Source: Candidatus Desulfarcum epimagneticum
GTDB lineage: Bacteria > Desulfobacterota > Desulfobacteria > Desulfobacterales > CR-1
Length of the DNA: 61,918 bases
Direction: 5' to 3'
Assembly (NCBI GenBank): GCA_900659855.1
Contig: CAACVI010000008.1
Coordinates: forward strand, 1 to 61,918
The notes beneath the pieces are model-generated. The model had not been told where the DNA came from. It did no database searches and saw nothing but the letters and a program-made list of their open reading frames with translations. The translations under genes were made by a program, and so were the position numbers. Positions 9,601 to 17,012 of the stretch are shown one piece after another; within the stretch, counting starts at the first letter, position 1, and the number at the start of each line of letters is the position of its first letter.

Positions 9601-11964
9601 GAATTTCAGGATCTGCTCCCCGAAGGCGTTTTGCTCAAGCGCGGATTTCCGTTGTCCTTTCTTCTTCTTTGTCGTTTTCGTCGCCACCGAGCCGGTTTTA
9701 GAGGAACTCCCCCCGCCCCCGCCGCCGGGAGGGGGCGGCCGGTCGCCAAGACCTTCCCCTTGAAGGGCGCCGTCCCTTGCGGGCACGGCGCCCTTCAGCG
9801 CCGTGGCGACCGGGGTTTTTCTTTGCTGCGCCACGATGGGAATCGACTTCTCCCATTCCCCCCTTTTAATATAATCCGGAACGCTGCCCAAAATCCCCGC
9901 ATATTGAAATCCCGGCGAAAAGATATTTTCCAGGCTCTGGGACAAAGGCGTATGGCTTTTGTCTTCTTTGCGAAAGTCCACTTTTAATTTCAGCCTGTCC
10001 CCGGGCTGAGGGTCCGGATAATCCTTCAAAAAAAATGTTGAGTGGTAGGTAAGATACCGGTGATCATAGAAATCGAAAGAAGTCGTTCTGTCCTGTACTG
10101 AAAAATATTTTTCTCCCCCTGCCCTGGCGATGAAAATTTCCCTGAAATTTATTTCGTGCATAAAAGCATAAAGATGAAAACGAGAACCGAGGCGTCCGGG
10201 AGGCCCGGGCGCTATGAATTTCATGATATTGCGACTGTTTTCCTCCAGAGTCTGGGTTTCGCTCAATAGTCCCGAGGCAAAATGAAACGGATGATGGGGC
10301 GCTGTTTCGGAAGTGGAGATTCGCAAGGCGCCGTCGCCAAACATTTCGAATATATTCTGTGAATATCCCTTTTCGAGACGACCCGAATCCGGGGGCGCGG
10401 CATTTAAGGCCATTCTATACAGCGTATAGACATCGTCAAGCCGAAGCATTTTCTGCGTAAAGGCCAGATAGCCATCCGGATCCATGGCCATTTTCTGACG
10501 CTTCAGCCGATCCGCGAAGGACAGCATGGCGTCCGCGAAATAACCGTGAAAATACGGATCCAGATAAGTCGAATACCCAAAAAATCCCCTGATATGGGGC
10601 TGGCCGATTCGAGCCTGTTCCATTTCGGATTTAACATGGAATTTGTCGCAGTTTTGAGAGGACGAAAAAAACAAAAAATCATTTGGCGGTATCTCTCCAG
10701 TAACATCAAGCGGGTATGGATTTTCGCCGTTCCCCAGCCCCAGGGGACCTATGTCCAGTGTGTGATTCTCCGGCACCATTTGAACTTTTGTGAAATCCGA
10801 TCCCCGGTAATAAAAAATCTCCGGATCGCCTCCGGCCGCGGCCCTTTGAGGAGTCAGATACAGCGAAAGATCTATCGGGTCCTGTTCATGGCTGAAAACT
10901 GTCAGATGGTGGAGTTCGTCATTGCTTGCGTCTTCCCCCAGAACCGAAGACTCAGACAAGGAAAAAGCGCTTGGCGGCCCCATGCTGATTTCCAGCTTTG
11001 GAAGGAGGGGGGTTGTCCTGGGGGGGACGGCTTGAGGCCGGGGAGATCGAAAATCAATGAGGGCGATATCCGACCTGGCCGGATCAAAGAAAGAGGCGAC
11101 GTCGTTTTTAACAATTTGACTAAAAAAAACATTGTCCGAAAGAAAGCCGTTTCCAATGTCCGCAGGGGTATATTTGGGCGTCTCTTGTCCATCGACGGTC
11201 ACAGAGCCGAATCTCGTCAGCTCTCCATCCACTCTTTGCCTGATCATTTCGATTTCACCCGGGTCCACCTGTCCCTGGAGAGAAACCAGAAACCCCTCAT
11301 AGGGAAGGGCCTGGGAAAAAATCTTCGCGCCCATGCGCCCGCCGCCGTCGCCCCGGGACTTGGCCATGATGGCGTCATAAAACGACTCGATCACCTTGTT
11401 CTGGCAATTTATAACGCTGTCGCACGGGATTCTTGAGACCCGGGTAAAAGAACTGGGATCCGATTCTATCAGATACTCCTTGTGACTGACGTCATAAATG
11501 ATTTCCTTATCAGGGTCCCGGCCATGAGCCATATAAGCGGCAAACGGCGCATCCGTCCAGCCGTCGCCCCGTTCCCGGGGCGTTTTCTCGGCCGGCACAA
11601 GATCAGAGGACGACCGGGAAAAAACAACGATCCTTTCAGGAAGCAGCGTGGAGCCATCCCGCGTTTCCTGAAAGCGTATTCGCCGTTTTTTGCTTTTGAG
11701 CTGGGCGAGCTTAATGAGTTGTTCAGGTGTCCCAAACGGACCGTCTCGCACGCCTACAACCACCTCATCTCCCAAAAAATGATTCAGTTGATGATAAAGC
11801 GCGCAGACTGGCAAGTAGCCGTCTGGGCAAAGCGCGACTGTAAACCGGGCGGGCCTGAGTTCGTAACCGGCGCTCTGATCGGGCGTCGCGAAAAAAACAG
11901 CCAGAAGGAGCCCCCAAAACAGCGCCCTGTTCTTAAAATTAGAATTTTCATTTAAAAAAAACAT
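3658..11964 (-). CDS. Giant exported multidomain protein with FN3- and cadherin-like repeats
   Basis: 2768 residues. The ATG at 11964 has a good ribosome site (AAAGGGTGG, 3 nt upstream). Residues 14-33 are a signal-peptide-like hydrophobic stretch. About 735-770 is a Pro/Gly/Ser then Lys-rich linker. About 1020-1080 looks like a right-handed beta-helix start (GGVIVLGPGVYDIGNFTVG). About 1125-1150 is a hydrophobic segment, followed by some 550 Ala-rich helical residues. About 1700-2030 is beta-rich with WALDDSGKIHEF-type motifs, suggesting a propeller. Two FN3-like modules follow at about 2058-2250. At least three repeats of about 115 residues starting VNDPPSF, VNDPPSF and VNDAPSF then run to the C-terminus. 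Such proteins are usually cell-surface or secreted adhesins or scaffolds. The N-terminal 700 residues match nothing I know. It is monocistronic with its own terminator. Confidence 0.85.
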   Translation of the reverse strand: MFFLNENSNFKNRALFWGLLLAVFFATPDQSAGYELRPARFTVALCPDGYLPVCALYHQLNHFLGDEVVVGVRDGPFGTPEQLIKLAQLKSKKRRIRFQETRDGSTLLPERIVVFSRSSSDLVPAEKTPRERGDGWTDAPFAAYMAHGRDPDKEIIYDVSHKEYLIESDPSSFTRVSRIPCDSVINCQNKVIESFYDAIMAKSRGDGGGRMGAKIFSQALPYEGFLVSLQGQVDPGEIEMIRQRVDGELTRFGSVTVDGQETPKYTPADIGNGFLSDNVFFSQIVKNDVASFFDPARSDIALIDFRSPRPQAVPPRTTPLLPKLEISMGPPSAFSLSESSVLGEDASNDELHHLTVFSHEQDPIDLSLYLTPQRAAAGGDPEIFYYRGSDFTKVQMVPENHTLDIGPLGLGNGENPYPLDVTGEIPPNDFLFFSSSQNCDKFHVKSEMEQARIGQPHIRGFFGYSTYLDPYFHGYFADAMLSFADRLKRQKMAMDPDGYLAFTQKMLRLDDVYTLYRMALNAAPPDSGRLEKGYSQNIFEMFGDGALRISTSETAPHHPFHFASGLLSETQTLEENSRNIMKFIAPGPPGRLGSRFHLYAFMHEINFREIFIARAGGEKYFSVQDRTTSFDFYDHRYLTYHSTFFLKDYPDPQPGDRLKLKVDFRKEDKSHTPLSQSLENIFSPGFQYAGILGSVPDYIKRGEWEKSIPIVAQQRKTPVATALKGAVPARDGALQGEGLGDRPPPPGGGGGGSSSKTGSVATKTTKKKKGQRKSALEQNAFGEQILKFKGMGAGPFPDHMIIWHRVKDAGGKVRHSYPVFSRKIVPDRVSAARRMEPLSAGGDDFPHMSHSDLAHDFTVAIDPSFEYGVKPEDEFSVAFSKQPVTDVSSFEETLGYTDAVEVIRAGDFMRFKREFLKLSDFKAGGLAFRFKSDGPLFDDSRARVRILHADRGRALAQPYEMMDEQVVYTPENGFSFAVPENFGSRIKLGDHLLVWISVPLGGAYVNFNRNIQVTDDTLYVSADGIAGLDFETALEIVPSGGVIVLGPGVYDIGNFTVGKNITVRGHENACLNGSISSADGFSALNSVSACGRGGAGTADSGGSSAGQGSGDDSSKAGKKDAGESASKILLPTVTATATFISILGGAAYLFKGKSGSRAGAGTRAGEGAAGREMAAQPLADAGGMARTGTYLRPAARAGAAERAALGEARLSAEMEGRASQALEKTREVASKPKSKVAALPSPGPFEGIFNGMARAAAALLETRNAMAANALSFSMDQFISGFMTNVAMKALAGPATPGFSMNLGPVIQAKVKAVRESDSYKDLTEEEKKTLDLADQAGNLLPELMEIQKILAEVYFEVFLKELEKSYPQASGAAESTHLFLTKTEALFNSRELSEALASLQRDLHRAAADKAAGALTGSSGMARPETFLSGGHMQTFDLIRLLMMITDQTYCSVAELEDEDGQKNRLAGFLCRLATDPGNSFLEGEIHGLYLTGVRLHFGALRRVLESLDDPEEGMRNLSRMFRLAVAVRMAELGGKWGLDTSDIQKAVNSRLTEAEEFTFDQVEALAGAAMKGGELEKAVRALPFGPELINKGMLGKDMALGAAGEVLDRAEKAATETGGEALKSALRIFNGDFRGAGESAVKAFKSAISDIRDAFGEAGKSPEKLFTSPGEFMKNLFGSMGKAFKSWFGNDCDEVRISRQEDLRLFNVKFGGGTFALANDPKKRMYHLTGRVKGCPEASGFSGYAARAYVPAESSDPSLYFAIDMGDTSDSCQNKRYGGIGTGPGSMWFGWWDGGHLDFKSARAGEGSGTWWGLPDYGPFAGDREIGSMVSGKDGMVWALDDSGKIHEFRDPNHGVTTGDYAWSWRMIPDPRPASAGESALKELLPLEAKRMIAVNGKNELFYSASSSAAWKKIWPSFKAIDMEKGIVSFSPGQFDLFHGPGGMVFVTASDAGGNFYASWISGEKAFPLWMKLYRFDKGIHDFDFSDDGRKLAILDGEFKPHLVPVNDTIDWAGVQAGAGAWMDSAVMEALGKGELEKARELMALVNGGKSPSALPAPVAVVSLSGKSKSPDPVGVSWRKAAGDNRTRFYHVQGGRRDSSSPEMDFYTTKNAFEIPMNAFSDGVIYARVRAMDMDGSQSPFTELGERIKDTTPPERVTGIAAALAKTPGSKVYDAVRVFWNPSRDRDFARYRIYKIKGASRERLAVLDGLSPAGERTGAPNAFYMDAGADAGAWFQYAATAVDDAGNENLLAGLSAPVFLNNAPSLPGGARAFSPIPEDERDSSGDLVSRFLQGASDPEGDAVGMAVISADSDGGRWEYRRPGGDWTAFVSASPIRARLLEASDRIRFVPLSDWNGDATITFRAWDKTKGMAGRTADVSGNGEYHPYSAHSASASVTVRPVNDPPSFVRGPDLNIIEDSGAQVVENWASEIAKGPGDESGQRLSFVLAHDREAPPGAIPDFFHQAPAMDENGRLTYALYPDANGTANVTVRLRDDGGVENGGIDADESRPPVRFTITARPVNDPPSFSALDQTVDEDAGIRRIPLSDWAQDIRPGPENEKDQTVGFTVVSTSSPGLFSAPPSISPDGVLIFSPALDQNGQARVTVRARDDGGVENEGVDQSAPVTFGITVRSVNDAPSFSKGADIRVRQSAGRRVLRNWARQISAGPADESGQRLHFEVKASRPSLFAVQPAISSGGTLTFTPRRNRSGKTSVTAVLKDGGGKDRSGEDQSAPARFNIRVLRVSRPGSDASNDAPSQPLLESPAAP

Positions 11965-12426
11965 AATCCACCCTTTACGGAAACATTATTTTCAAATTTA
12001 TTTTTATTATACCTATAAAATTAATTTAAATTTGAAATATATAAAAAAAATAAAAATGTCAAAGAATATTCCGTATAAAAAATAAAACCTTGAAAAAAAT
12101 GAATCGCGCCACAGATCCATCCGGGCCGGCGGCCGGCCTTTGCGCCTGCGCCCGGGTCGCCCGTGTTTTTTAAATATTTTTTAAGAGCTGGGAAAGGAAA
12201 GGGAAACGCCCCGGGGCCTTGAAAAAAAAATGGCCGGGGCGCGCAAAGGAAAGGGTTGATTTTAAACTGATAATCGTATAATAGAAAAAGCCTCCACAAA
12301 AAAAAGAAAAGCCTTGGACGTTTAATGGGTTTTTGTGGAGGCTTTGGGCGGGGAAAACCGGGTCGGCCACCCCCGCTTAGGTTTTGTGTATATCCCTAAC
12401 GCGCTCAAGAGGTCAATAAAATATTC
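11965..12426. promoter_or_regulatory. Divergent intergenic region between the giant protein gene and tolC
   Basis: Bases 11985-12080 are strongly AT-rich compared with the GC-rich surroundings. They contain TATAAT on the - strand at 12005-12010, 41 bp before the giant gene's start, a plausible -10 element with no clear -35 at 17 bp. The rest (12110-12280) is GC-rich with no convincing ORF. A long hairpin lies at 12287-12345. Confidence 0.4.
12287..12345. terminator. Long hairpin upstream of tolC
   Basis: A perfect 16-bp stem: AAAGCCTCCACAAAAA (12287-12302) pairs with TTTTTGTGGAGGCTTT (12330-12345) across a 27-nt loop. On the - strand the stem runs into TTTTTC, so it could terminate leftward transcripts. 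On the + strand it would lie in the tolC 5' leader and could act as an attenuator or RNA-stability hairpin. Which strand matters is unclear. Confidence 0.55.
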
Positions 12427-13770
12427 ATGAATATCCGAAAAACCGCTCTGATCCGCCACATTTTTCTGATGGCGTCCATCTCTTTTTTCTTCCCGGCGCA
12501 GGGATGGGCCGCGGAGGCGCTCTCCGTCGAGGAGGCGGTCCGGGAAGCCGTCGCCGCCAACATTGATTTGAAGATATCCCGGGACGGCCTTGAAGCCGCG
12601 GCCGCGGCGAAAAACAGCAAACGCGCCGAGTTTCTGCCTTCCTTCGGCGCCATGTACCGGTATCAATACAACCACGAGGAGTCAAAGACCACGCTGACTC
12701 TGCCCGGAGGGGATGTGACGCTCAGCGACATCCCGAAAAGCCAGTTCGCCTTCACCGCCTCGGTCACCCAGCCTGTTTTCGCCGGTTTCGCGTTAAGAAA
12801 TCAGTATATTCTGGCCGGTCTTGGCCTGGACGCGGCCAAATTCAACGAAATGCTTGTGAAACGGGTCGTTTCATACAAAGCCCGGGAATCTTTTTTCTCG
12901 GTTCTGAAAGCCGAAAAAATCGTCGAAATCGCCAAAGAGGCCGTGGCGCTCATCGACGCCCACCGGGACTCGGCCCAAAACTTTTACGATGTGGGCATGA
13001 CCCCGTTAAACGACCTGCTCAAGGCCCAGGTGGAGCTGGCCAACGCCAGGCTTGACCTGGTCATCGCCGAAAACGCCCTGGAAATGGCGCGGGCCGATTT
13101 CAACGTGATTCTGCGAAGGCCTATTGACTCGGCGGTCTCCATTCTGGACACCCTGGACCATGATCCCTTCGGCAAAACCCTGGGCGAGTGCCTGGAGGCG
13201 GCGGAAAAAAACCGGATGGAGATCAAACTGGCCGGTCTGGACGCGGAAATGGCCCGCAAGAGCCTGGATGTGGAGCGGGCCGGCTTTCTTCCCGCCGTGT
13301 CCCTGGTGGGGACCTATCGCCAGTTTGGAGACGACTGGAACACAAACGGGGGCCGGGGGGCTTCGGACCCCTCCATGTGGGACGTGGCCGTCACCGCCAG
13401 CTGGCCCGTATGGGAATGGGGCAAAACCCATTTCAGGGCAAAGGAGAAGCGCCATCTTTTCCTGGCGGCCCAAAAACAGAAAATCAGCGTTCTGGATTCC
13501 GTCCGCCTGGAGGTCCGGCAGGCGTATTTAAAAACAATGGAGGCGGAAAAAACCATCGCCGCGGTTGAAAAAGCCATTGAGCAGGCCCAGGAGAATTTCA
13601 GGATCAGCCGGGAGCGATACCGGGAGCAGATGGCCACCTCCACGGATGTGCTGGACGCCCGGACCCTTCTTTCCACCACCCTGACAAACTATCACAGCGC
13701 CCTTTACGACTTCAACATCGCCAGGGCCGCCCTTGAAAAGGCCATGGGAACGGGGGAGAATGAAGACTGA
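12427..13770 (+). CDS. TolC-family outer-membrane efflux protein
   Basis: 447 residues. Signal peptide of about 28 residues ending near PAQGWAAEA. The body shows the duplicated TolC pattern: two OEP repeats of long amphipathic helices (VEEAVREAVAANIDLKISRD early, then SLDVERAGFLPAVSLVGTY in the second half). A short DSVRLEVRQAYLKT... coiled-coil and a STDVLDARTLLSTTLTNYH motif near the C-terminus are typical. TolC proteins form trimeric outer-membrane channels for type I secretion and efflux. It overlaps ftsE by 11 bp and so leads a tolC-ftsE-ftsX-envC operon. The ribosome site is weak. No inner-membrane pump genes are adjacent. Confidence 0.9.
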   Translation: MNIRKTALIRHIFLMASISFFFPAQGWAAEALSVEEAVREAVAANIDLKISRDGLEAAAAAKNSKRAEFLPSFGAMYRYQYNHEESKTTLTLPGGDVTLSDIPKSQFAFTASVTQPVFAGFALRNQYILAGLGLDAAKFNEMLVKRVVSYKARESFFSVLKAEKIVEIAKEAVALIDAHRDSAQNFYDVGMTPLNDLLKAQVELANARLDLVIAENALEMARADFNVILRRPIDSAVSILDTLDHDPFGKTLGECLEAAEKNRMEIKLAGLDAEMARKSLDVERAGFLPAVSLVGTYRQFGDDWNTNGGRGASDPSMWDVAVTASWPVWEWGKTHFRAKEKRHLFLAAQKQKISVLDSVRLEVRQAYLKTMEAEKTIAAVEKAIEQAQENFRISRERYREQMATSTDVLDARTLLSTTLTNYHSALYDFNIARAALEKAMGTGENED

Positions 13771-14494
13771 GCCCAGACATGAGCCCAAACATGAAAAAGA
13801 GGCCGCCATCCGCTTTTTTCATGTGCGCAAAAAATTCGGCGCCCGGACGGTGTTAAACGATATCACGCTGGATATCTTTAAAAATGAATTCGTGTTTGTC
13901 ACAGGCCCCAGCGGGGCGGGCAAAACCACCCTGCTTTCCCTGATCTATCTCAAGGAAAGGGCCACCGAGGGGGAAATCCTGGTGGACGGTTTGAATCTTT
14001 CCCGAATCCGCCGCAAACGGGCGCCGGATTTAAGAAGAAAACTGGGGATCATCTTCCAGGATTACAAGCTGATCCCCACCAAAACGGCCTTTGAAAACGT
14101 CAGCCTGGTCCTGGAGGCGGCCGGGGTCAAAAAAAAGCTGATCCAAAAAAAGGTCAACAGCATTTTAAGGTCCATCCGCATGGAGGAAAAAAGTCGGGCG
14201 TATCCCCCGAGCCTGTCCGGGGGCGAGCAGCAGCGCGTGGCCTTCGCCAGGGCCGTGGCCGGTGATCCGGAGATCATCATCGCCGACGAGCCTTTTGGAA
14301 GCCTGGACCCTGATTCGGCCGCCTCCATCCTGAAACTTCTGGACGTCTATCACGCCAGGGGGGCCACCATTATTCTCGCCACCCACGACCGGGACCTGAT
14401 CCAAAAAAGGCCGGGCCGCGTGATCCGCTTGAGCGACGGGTCGATCCACCTGGAGGGGGAGCGCGTCCACGCCCCCGGGGAGGGGGAGGCATGA
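13760..14494 (+). CDS. ftsE: Cell division ATP-binding protein FtsE
   Basis: About 244 residues from the ATG at 13760, chosen because GGGGGAGA directly precedes it; a longer frame starts at 13733. Walker A GPSGAGKTT (about 49-57), ABC signature LSGGEQQRVAFARA, Walker B IIIADEPFGSLD and the H-loop ATHD are all intact. FtsE is the ATPase of FtsEX, which at the divisome couples ATP hydrolysis to periplasmic amidase activation through EnvC. It overlaps tolC by 11 bp and ftsX by 4 bp (ATGA), indicating translational coupling. The extended charged N-terminus (KTEPRHEPKHEKE) is unusual. Confidence 0.95.
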   Translation: MKTEPRHEPKHEKEAAIRFFHVRKKFGARTVLNDITLDIFKNEFVFVTGPSGAGKTTLLSLIYLKERATEGEILVDGLNLSRIRRKRAPDLRRKLGIIFQDYKLIPTKTAFENVSLVLEAAGVKKKLIQKKVNSILRSIRMEEKSRAYPPSLSGGEQQRVAFARAVAGDPEIIIADEPFGSLDPDSAASILKLLDVYHARGATIILATHDRDLIQKRPGRVIRLSDGSIHLEGERVHAPGEGEA

Positions 14495-15372
14495 CTTTTT
14501 CCATCAAACCGGCTTTGCGGGACATCAACCAGAACCGGTTCTTAAACGTGGTCACCATCATCACCATCGCGCTTTCCGCCCTGATCGTCAGCTCGTTTTC
14601 GCTTTTTTTCTTAAACCTCACCGAAATCGCGGCGGAATGGAGGCGTGGCTCCCGGATGATGGCCTACCTGGGAAAGGACGCGCCGGATCCAAACCCGGAC
14701 GCGCTGGAAAAACGGATCCGGACCATGCGCGGCGTCCGGCGGCTTTCCTTCATCTCCAGTGAGGAGGCCCTTTCCCGGCTCCGGGAACGGATGAGCCGGC
14801 AGTCCTCCCTGTTTGACGCGCTGGGGAAAAATCCCCTGCCCGACGCCTTTGAAATCCATATCGATCCGGACATCCGGGAATGGGAGGACGTTGAAAGCCT
14901 GGCCAGGCGCGTGGAGTCCATCCAGGGCGTTGAGGAGGTGGAATACGGCCAGAAATGGGCGGGAAATTTCTCCGCCGTGTTCAATGTGCTGAGGCTGGCC
15001 GGTTACTCGCTGGGCGGCATTTTCTTCATGGCCTCTCTTCTGATCGTGTCCAACACCACCCGCCTGATTCTCTACTCCAGACGGGAAGAGATCGAAATCA
15101 TCCGCCTGGTGGGGGGGGCGGACCGTTTCATCAAAGCCCCTTTGTACATGGAAAGCCTCATCCAGGGCGCGGCCGGGGGACTCATCGGCCTTGCCGCCGT
15201 TTTTGTCATATACACGCTCATATCCTCGTCGAGCATGATCCAGGGGATGGGATTCAGCCTGTTTGAGCTGCGGTTTTTCTCCCCTTATTTTTTAATCCTC
15301 ATACTTTTCTTATCCATGTTTGTGGGATGGCTGGGATGCTATATTTCAATCAAACAACATTTAAAATATTAA
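14491..15372 (+). CDS. ftsX: Cell division protein FtsX (permease-like)
   Basis: 293 residues with the FtsX plan: a short cytosolic N-terminus, TM1 near 20-45 (VVTIITIALSALIVSSFSLF), a periplasmic domain of about 120 residues (SFISSEEALSRL, GVEEVEYGQKW), then three TM helices, near 168-190, 218-240 and 262-285. It partners FtsE and transmits ATP-driven movement across the inner membrane. The start overlaps ftsE by 4 bp; its stop is shared with the downstream ATG (TAATG). Confidence 0.95.
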   Translation: MTFSIKPALRDINQNRFLNVVTIITIALSALIVSSFSLFFLNLTEIAAEWRRGSRMMAYLGKDAPDPNPDALEKRIRTMRGVRRLSFISSEEALSRLRERMSRQSSLFDALGKNPLPDAFEIHIDPDIREWEDVESLARRVESIQGVEEVEYGQKWAGNFSAVFNVLRLAGYSLGGIFFMASLLIVSNTTRLILYSRREEIEIIRLVGGADRFIKAPLYMESLIQGAAGGLIGLAAVFVIYTLISSSSMIQGMGFSLFELRFFSPYFLILILFLSMFVGWLGCYISIKQHLKY

Positions 15373-16787
15373 TGGGTCGTCTCTTAGGCCTGGCCCTTTT
15401 GATGGCCGCGATCCTGGCGCTGTGCCCGGCGCCGGGCCACGCCGTGGACGCCGACACTCCCTTCGAATATGATGAGATCGGGATTGTGACCTCCAACGCC
15501 CTGAAGGCCCTGCCCGGGCCCGGCCATGGGCGCCCCCTGTGGGGCTTGAAAAGCGGGGACCGGGTCAAAATCCTTCGCCATGAGGGGCGCTGGCTTCGCG
15601 TTCTTCACAAAGGCCGGACCGGCTACATCCAGGCGGACCCGGCTCACCTGTGCGTCATTTACAAAAAAAAGGACCGCGACGCTCCCGACGCTTCTGAAAA
15701 AACCGGACGCTTTGGAAACCAGGGGGAAAAAATCGCCCGGGCCATCCGGAAATCCATGGCCGAGGTGGACGATTTTGTGCTTCAGGAAACCGACATCATT
15801 GAGTATTTAAACGACGCCGACCAAACCGCCGCCATGCTTAAGGAAAAAGCGGCCCGGATCAGATCCGATCTGAGGCGCATCCGGGACGATATCCGCCAAA
15901 GCAAGACCTCCCTTGCGGCGCTCAAGGGAAAGGTGCGCGCCGGCGAAAAACACGCCGAGGCCCGCCTGGTGGCCCTTTATAAGCTCAACTGCCTGGGCAG
16001 CCTTCAAATCCTGGTCTCGGCCGGATCATTGAACGAGATTTTTCACCAAAAAAGGGCGCTCCAAACGCTTCTGAAGCGCGATGAGACCCTTCTGGAAAAC
16101 TTCGCGGCGGACAAAAAAAGGCTTTCAGAAATCCTTAAAAACCTCAAACGCCAGAAGAACAGAAAAACCGCCCTTGAGTCCGACTTAAGGCAGGACCTGG
16201 GCGAAATGCTTCGGGCCAAAAAACGAAAAGAGATCCTGCTGAAAAAAATACGCATGGAAAAGGCCTACAGCCTGGCGGCCATCCGATCGTTGAACCGGGC
16301 CGCCTCGGAGCTTAACATCGCCATCCAGTCATTCGGCTTTCATGAAAGCCGGGTCCCGGGGCGAGAAATCGGGAACTTGAATTTCACCGCCCACAAGGGG
16401 CGCCTTGAAATGCCGGTGAGAGGCAGGATCATCAGCCGTTTCGGACCCTATAAAAGCCCACAGTTCAACATCAACCATTTCAGGAGCGGGATCGAAATCA
16501 AATCCCGCATGGGCGAGCCCATCCACGCCGTGTTCGGGGGAAGCGTTTTGTATTCGAGATGGTTCAAAGGGTACGGCAACATCATCATCATCGACCACGG
16601 CGACAATTACTACACCCTTTACGCCCATCTTGAAAAACTGCATAAGAAAAAGGGGGATCGGGTCAAAACCGGCGAGGTGATCGCCACTGTGGGGGACTCC
16701 GGCTCCATCATCGGGGCGGGTCTGTATTTTGAAGTCCGCCACCACGGCAAACCCGTGGATCCCATGAAATGGTTCAAAAGAGGCTGA
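15372..16787 (+). CDS. envC: EnvC-like murein hydrolase activator (SH3-like, coiled coil, degenerate M23)
   Basis: 471 residues from the ATG at 15372 in the TAATG junction with ftsX; a longer frame begins at 15327. Signal peptide over the first ~25 residues. Residues about 40-95 form an SH3-like module (LKSGDRVKILRHEGRWLRVL). About 115-320 is a long coiled coil. The C-terminal ~120 residues are a LytM/M23 fold (GEPIHAVFGGSVLYSRWFKG, GNIIIIDHGDNYYTLYAHL). Zinc ligands are degenerate: the usual HxGxD is RSGIE, and the usual LHFE is LYFE. This matches EnvC-type activators that switch on amidases rather than cleave murein. Position after ftsEX supports this. The added N-terminal SH3 domain is unusual for EnvC. 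Confidence 0.88.
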   Translation: MGRLLGLALLMAAILALCPAPGHAVDADTPFEYDEIGIVTSNALKALPGPGHGRPLWGLKSGDRVKILRHEGRWLRVLHKGRTGYIQADPAHLCVIYKKKDRDAPDASEKTGRFGNQGEKIARAIRKSMAEVDDFVLQETDIIEYLNDADQTAAMLKEKAARIRSDLRRIRDDIRQSKTSLAALKGKVRAGEKHAEARLVALYKLNCLGSLQILVSAGSLNEIFHQKRALQTLLKRDETLLENFAADKKRLSEILKNLKRQKNRKTALESDLRQDLGEMLRAKKRKEILLKKIRMEKAYSLAAIRSLNRAASELNIAIQSFGFHESRVPGREIGNLNFTAHKGRLEMPVRGRIISRFGPYKSPQFNINHFRSGIEIKSRMGEPIHAVFGGSVLYSRWFKGYGNIIIIDHGDNYYTLYAHLEKLHKKKGDRVKTGEVIATVGDSGSIIGAGLYFEVRHHGKPVDPMKWFKRG

Positions 16788-16829
16788 TCCGCCCCCGGGA
16801 AGAACCCGGGGCTTTTAAAAATCCAAGGA

Positions 16830-16996
16830 GTGATAAACTCGTAAAAAATAGATCAGACGGTATCGTAAAAATTCGATATGCTAAAATTTAAGCCACAAGG
16901 CATAGCGCTTTTTTGACAGAGAGGTCCATACACATAGTATGCCGAACGAACAAAAAAGAGCTATAATGCAGTAGATCGGATTTTTACGATGCCGTC
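16830..16996. repeat. Palindromic intergenic element, copy 1
   Basis: GACGGTATCGTAAAAATTCGAT (16856 on) is the inverted partner of ATCGGATTTTTACGATGCCGTC ending at 16996. Inner arms also pair (CATAGCGCTTTTTTG with CAAAAAAGAGCTATAATG). A core CATAGTATGCCGAACGAAC is shared with the copy at 20616. A preceding TGATAAACTCGTAAAAAA is shared with the copy at 53718. It separates envC from ctpA and reaches to 16 bp before the ctpA start. Confidence 0.8.
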
Positions 16997-17012
16997 AAGG
17001 AGTGTAAAAAAC

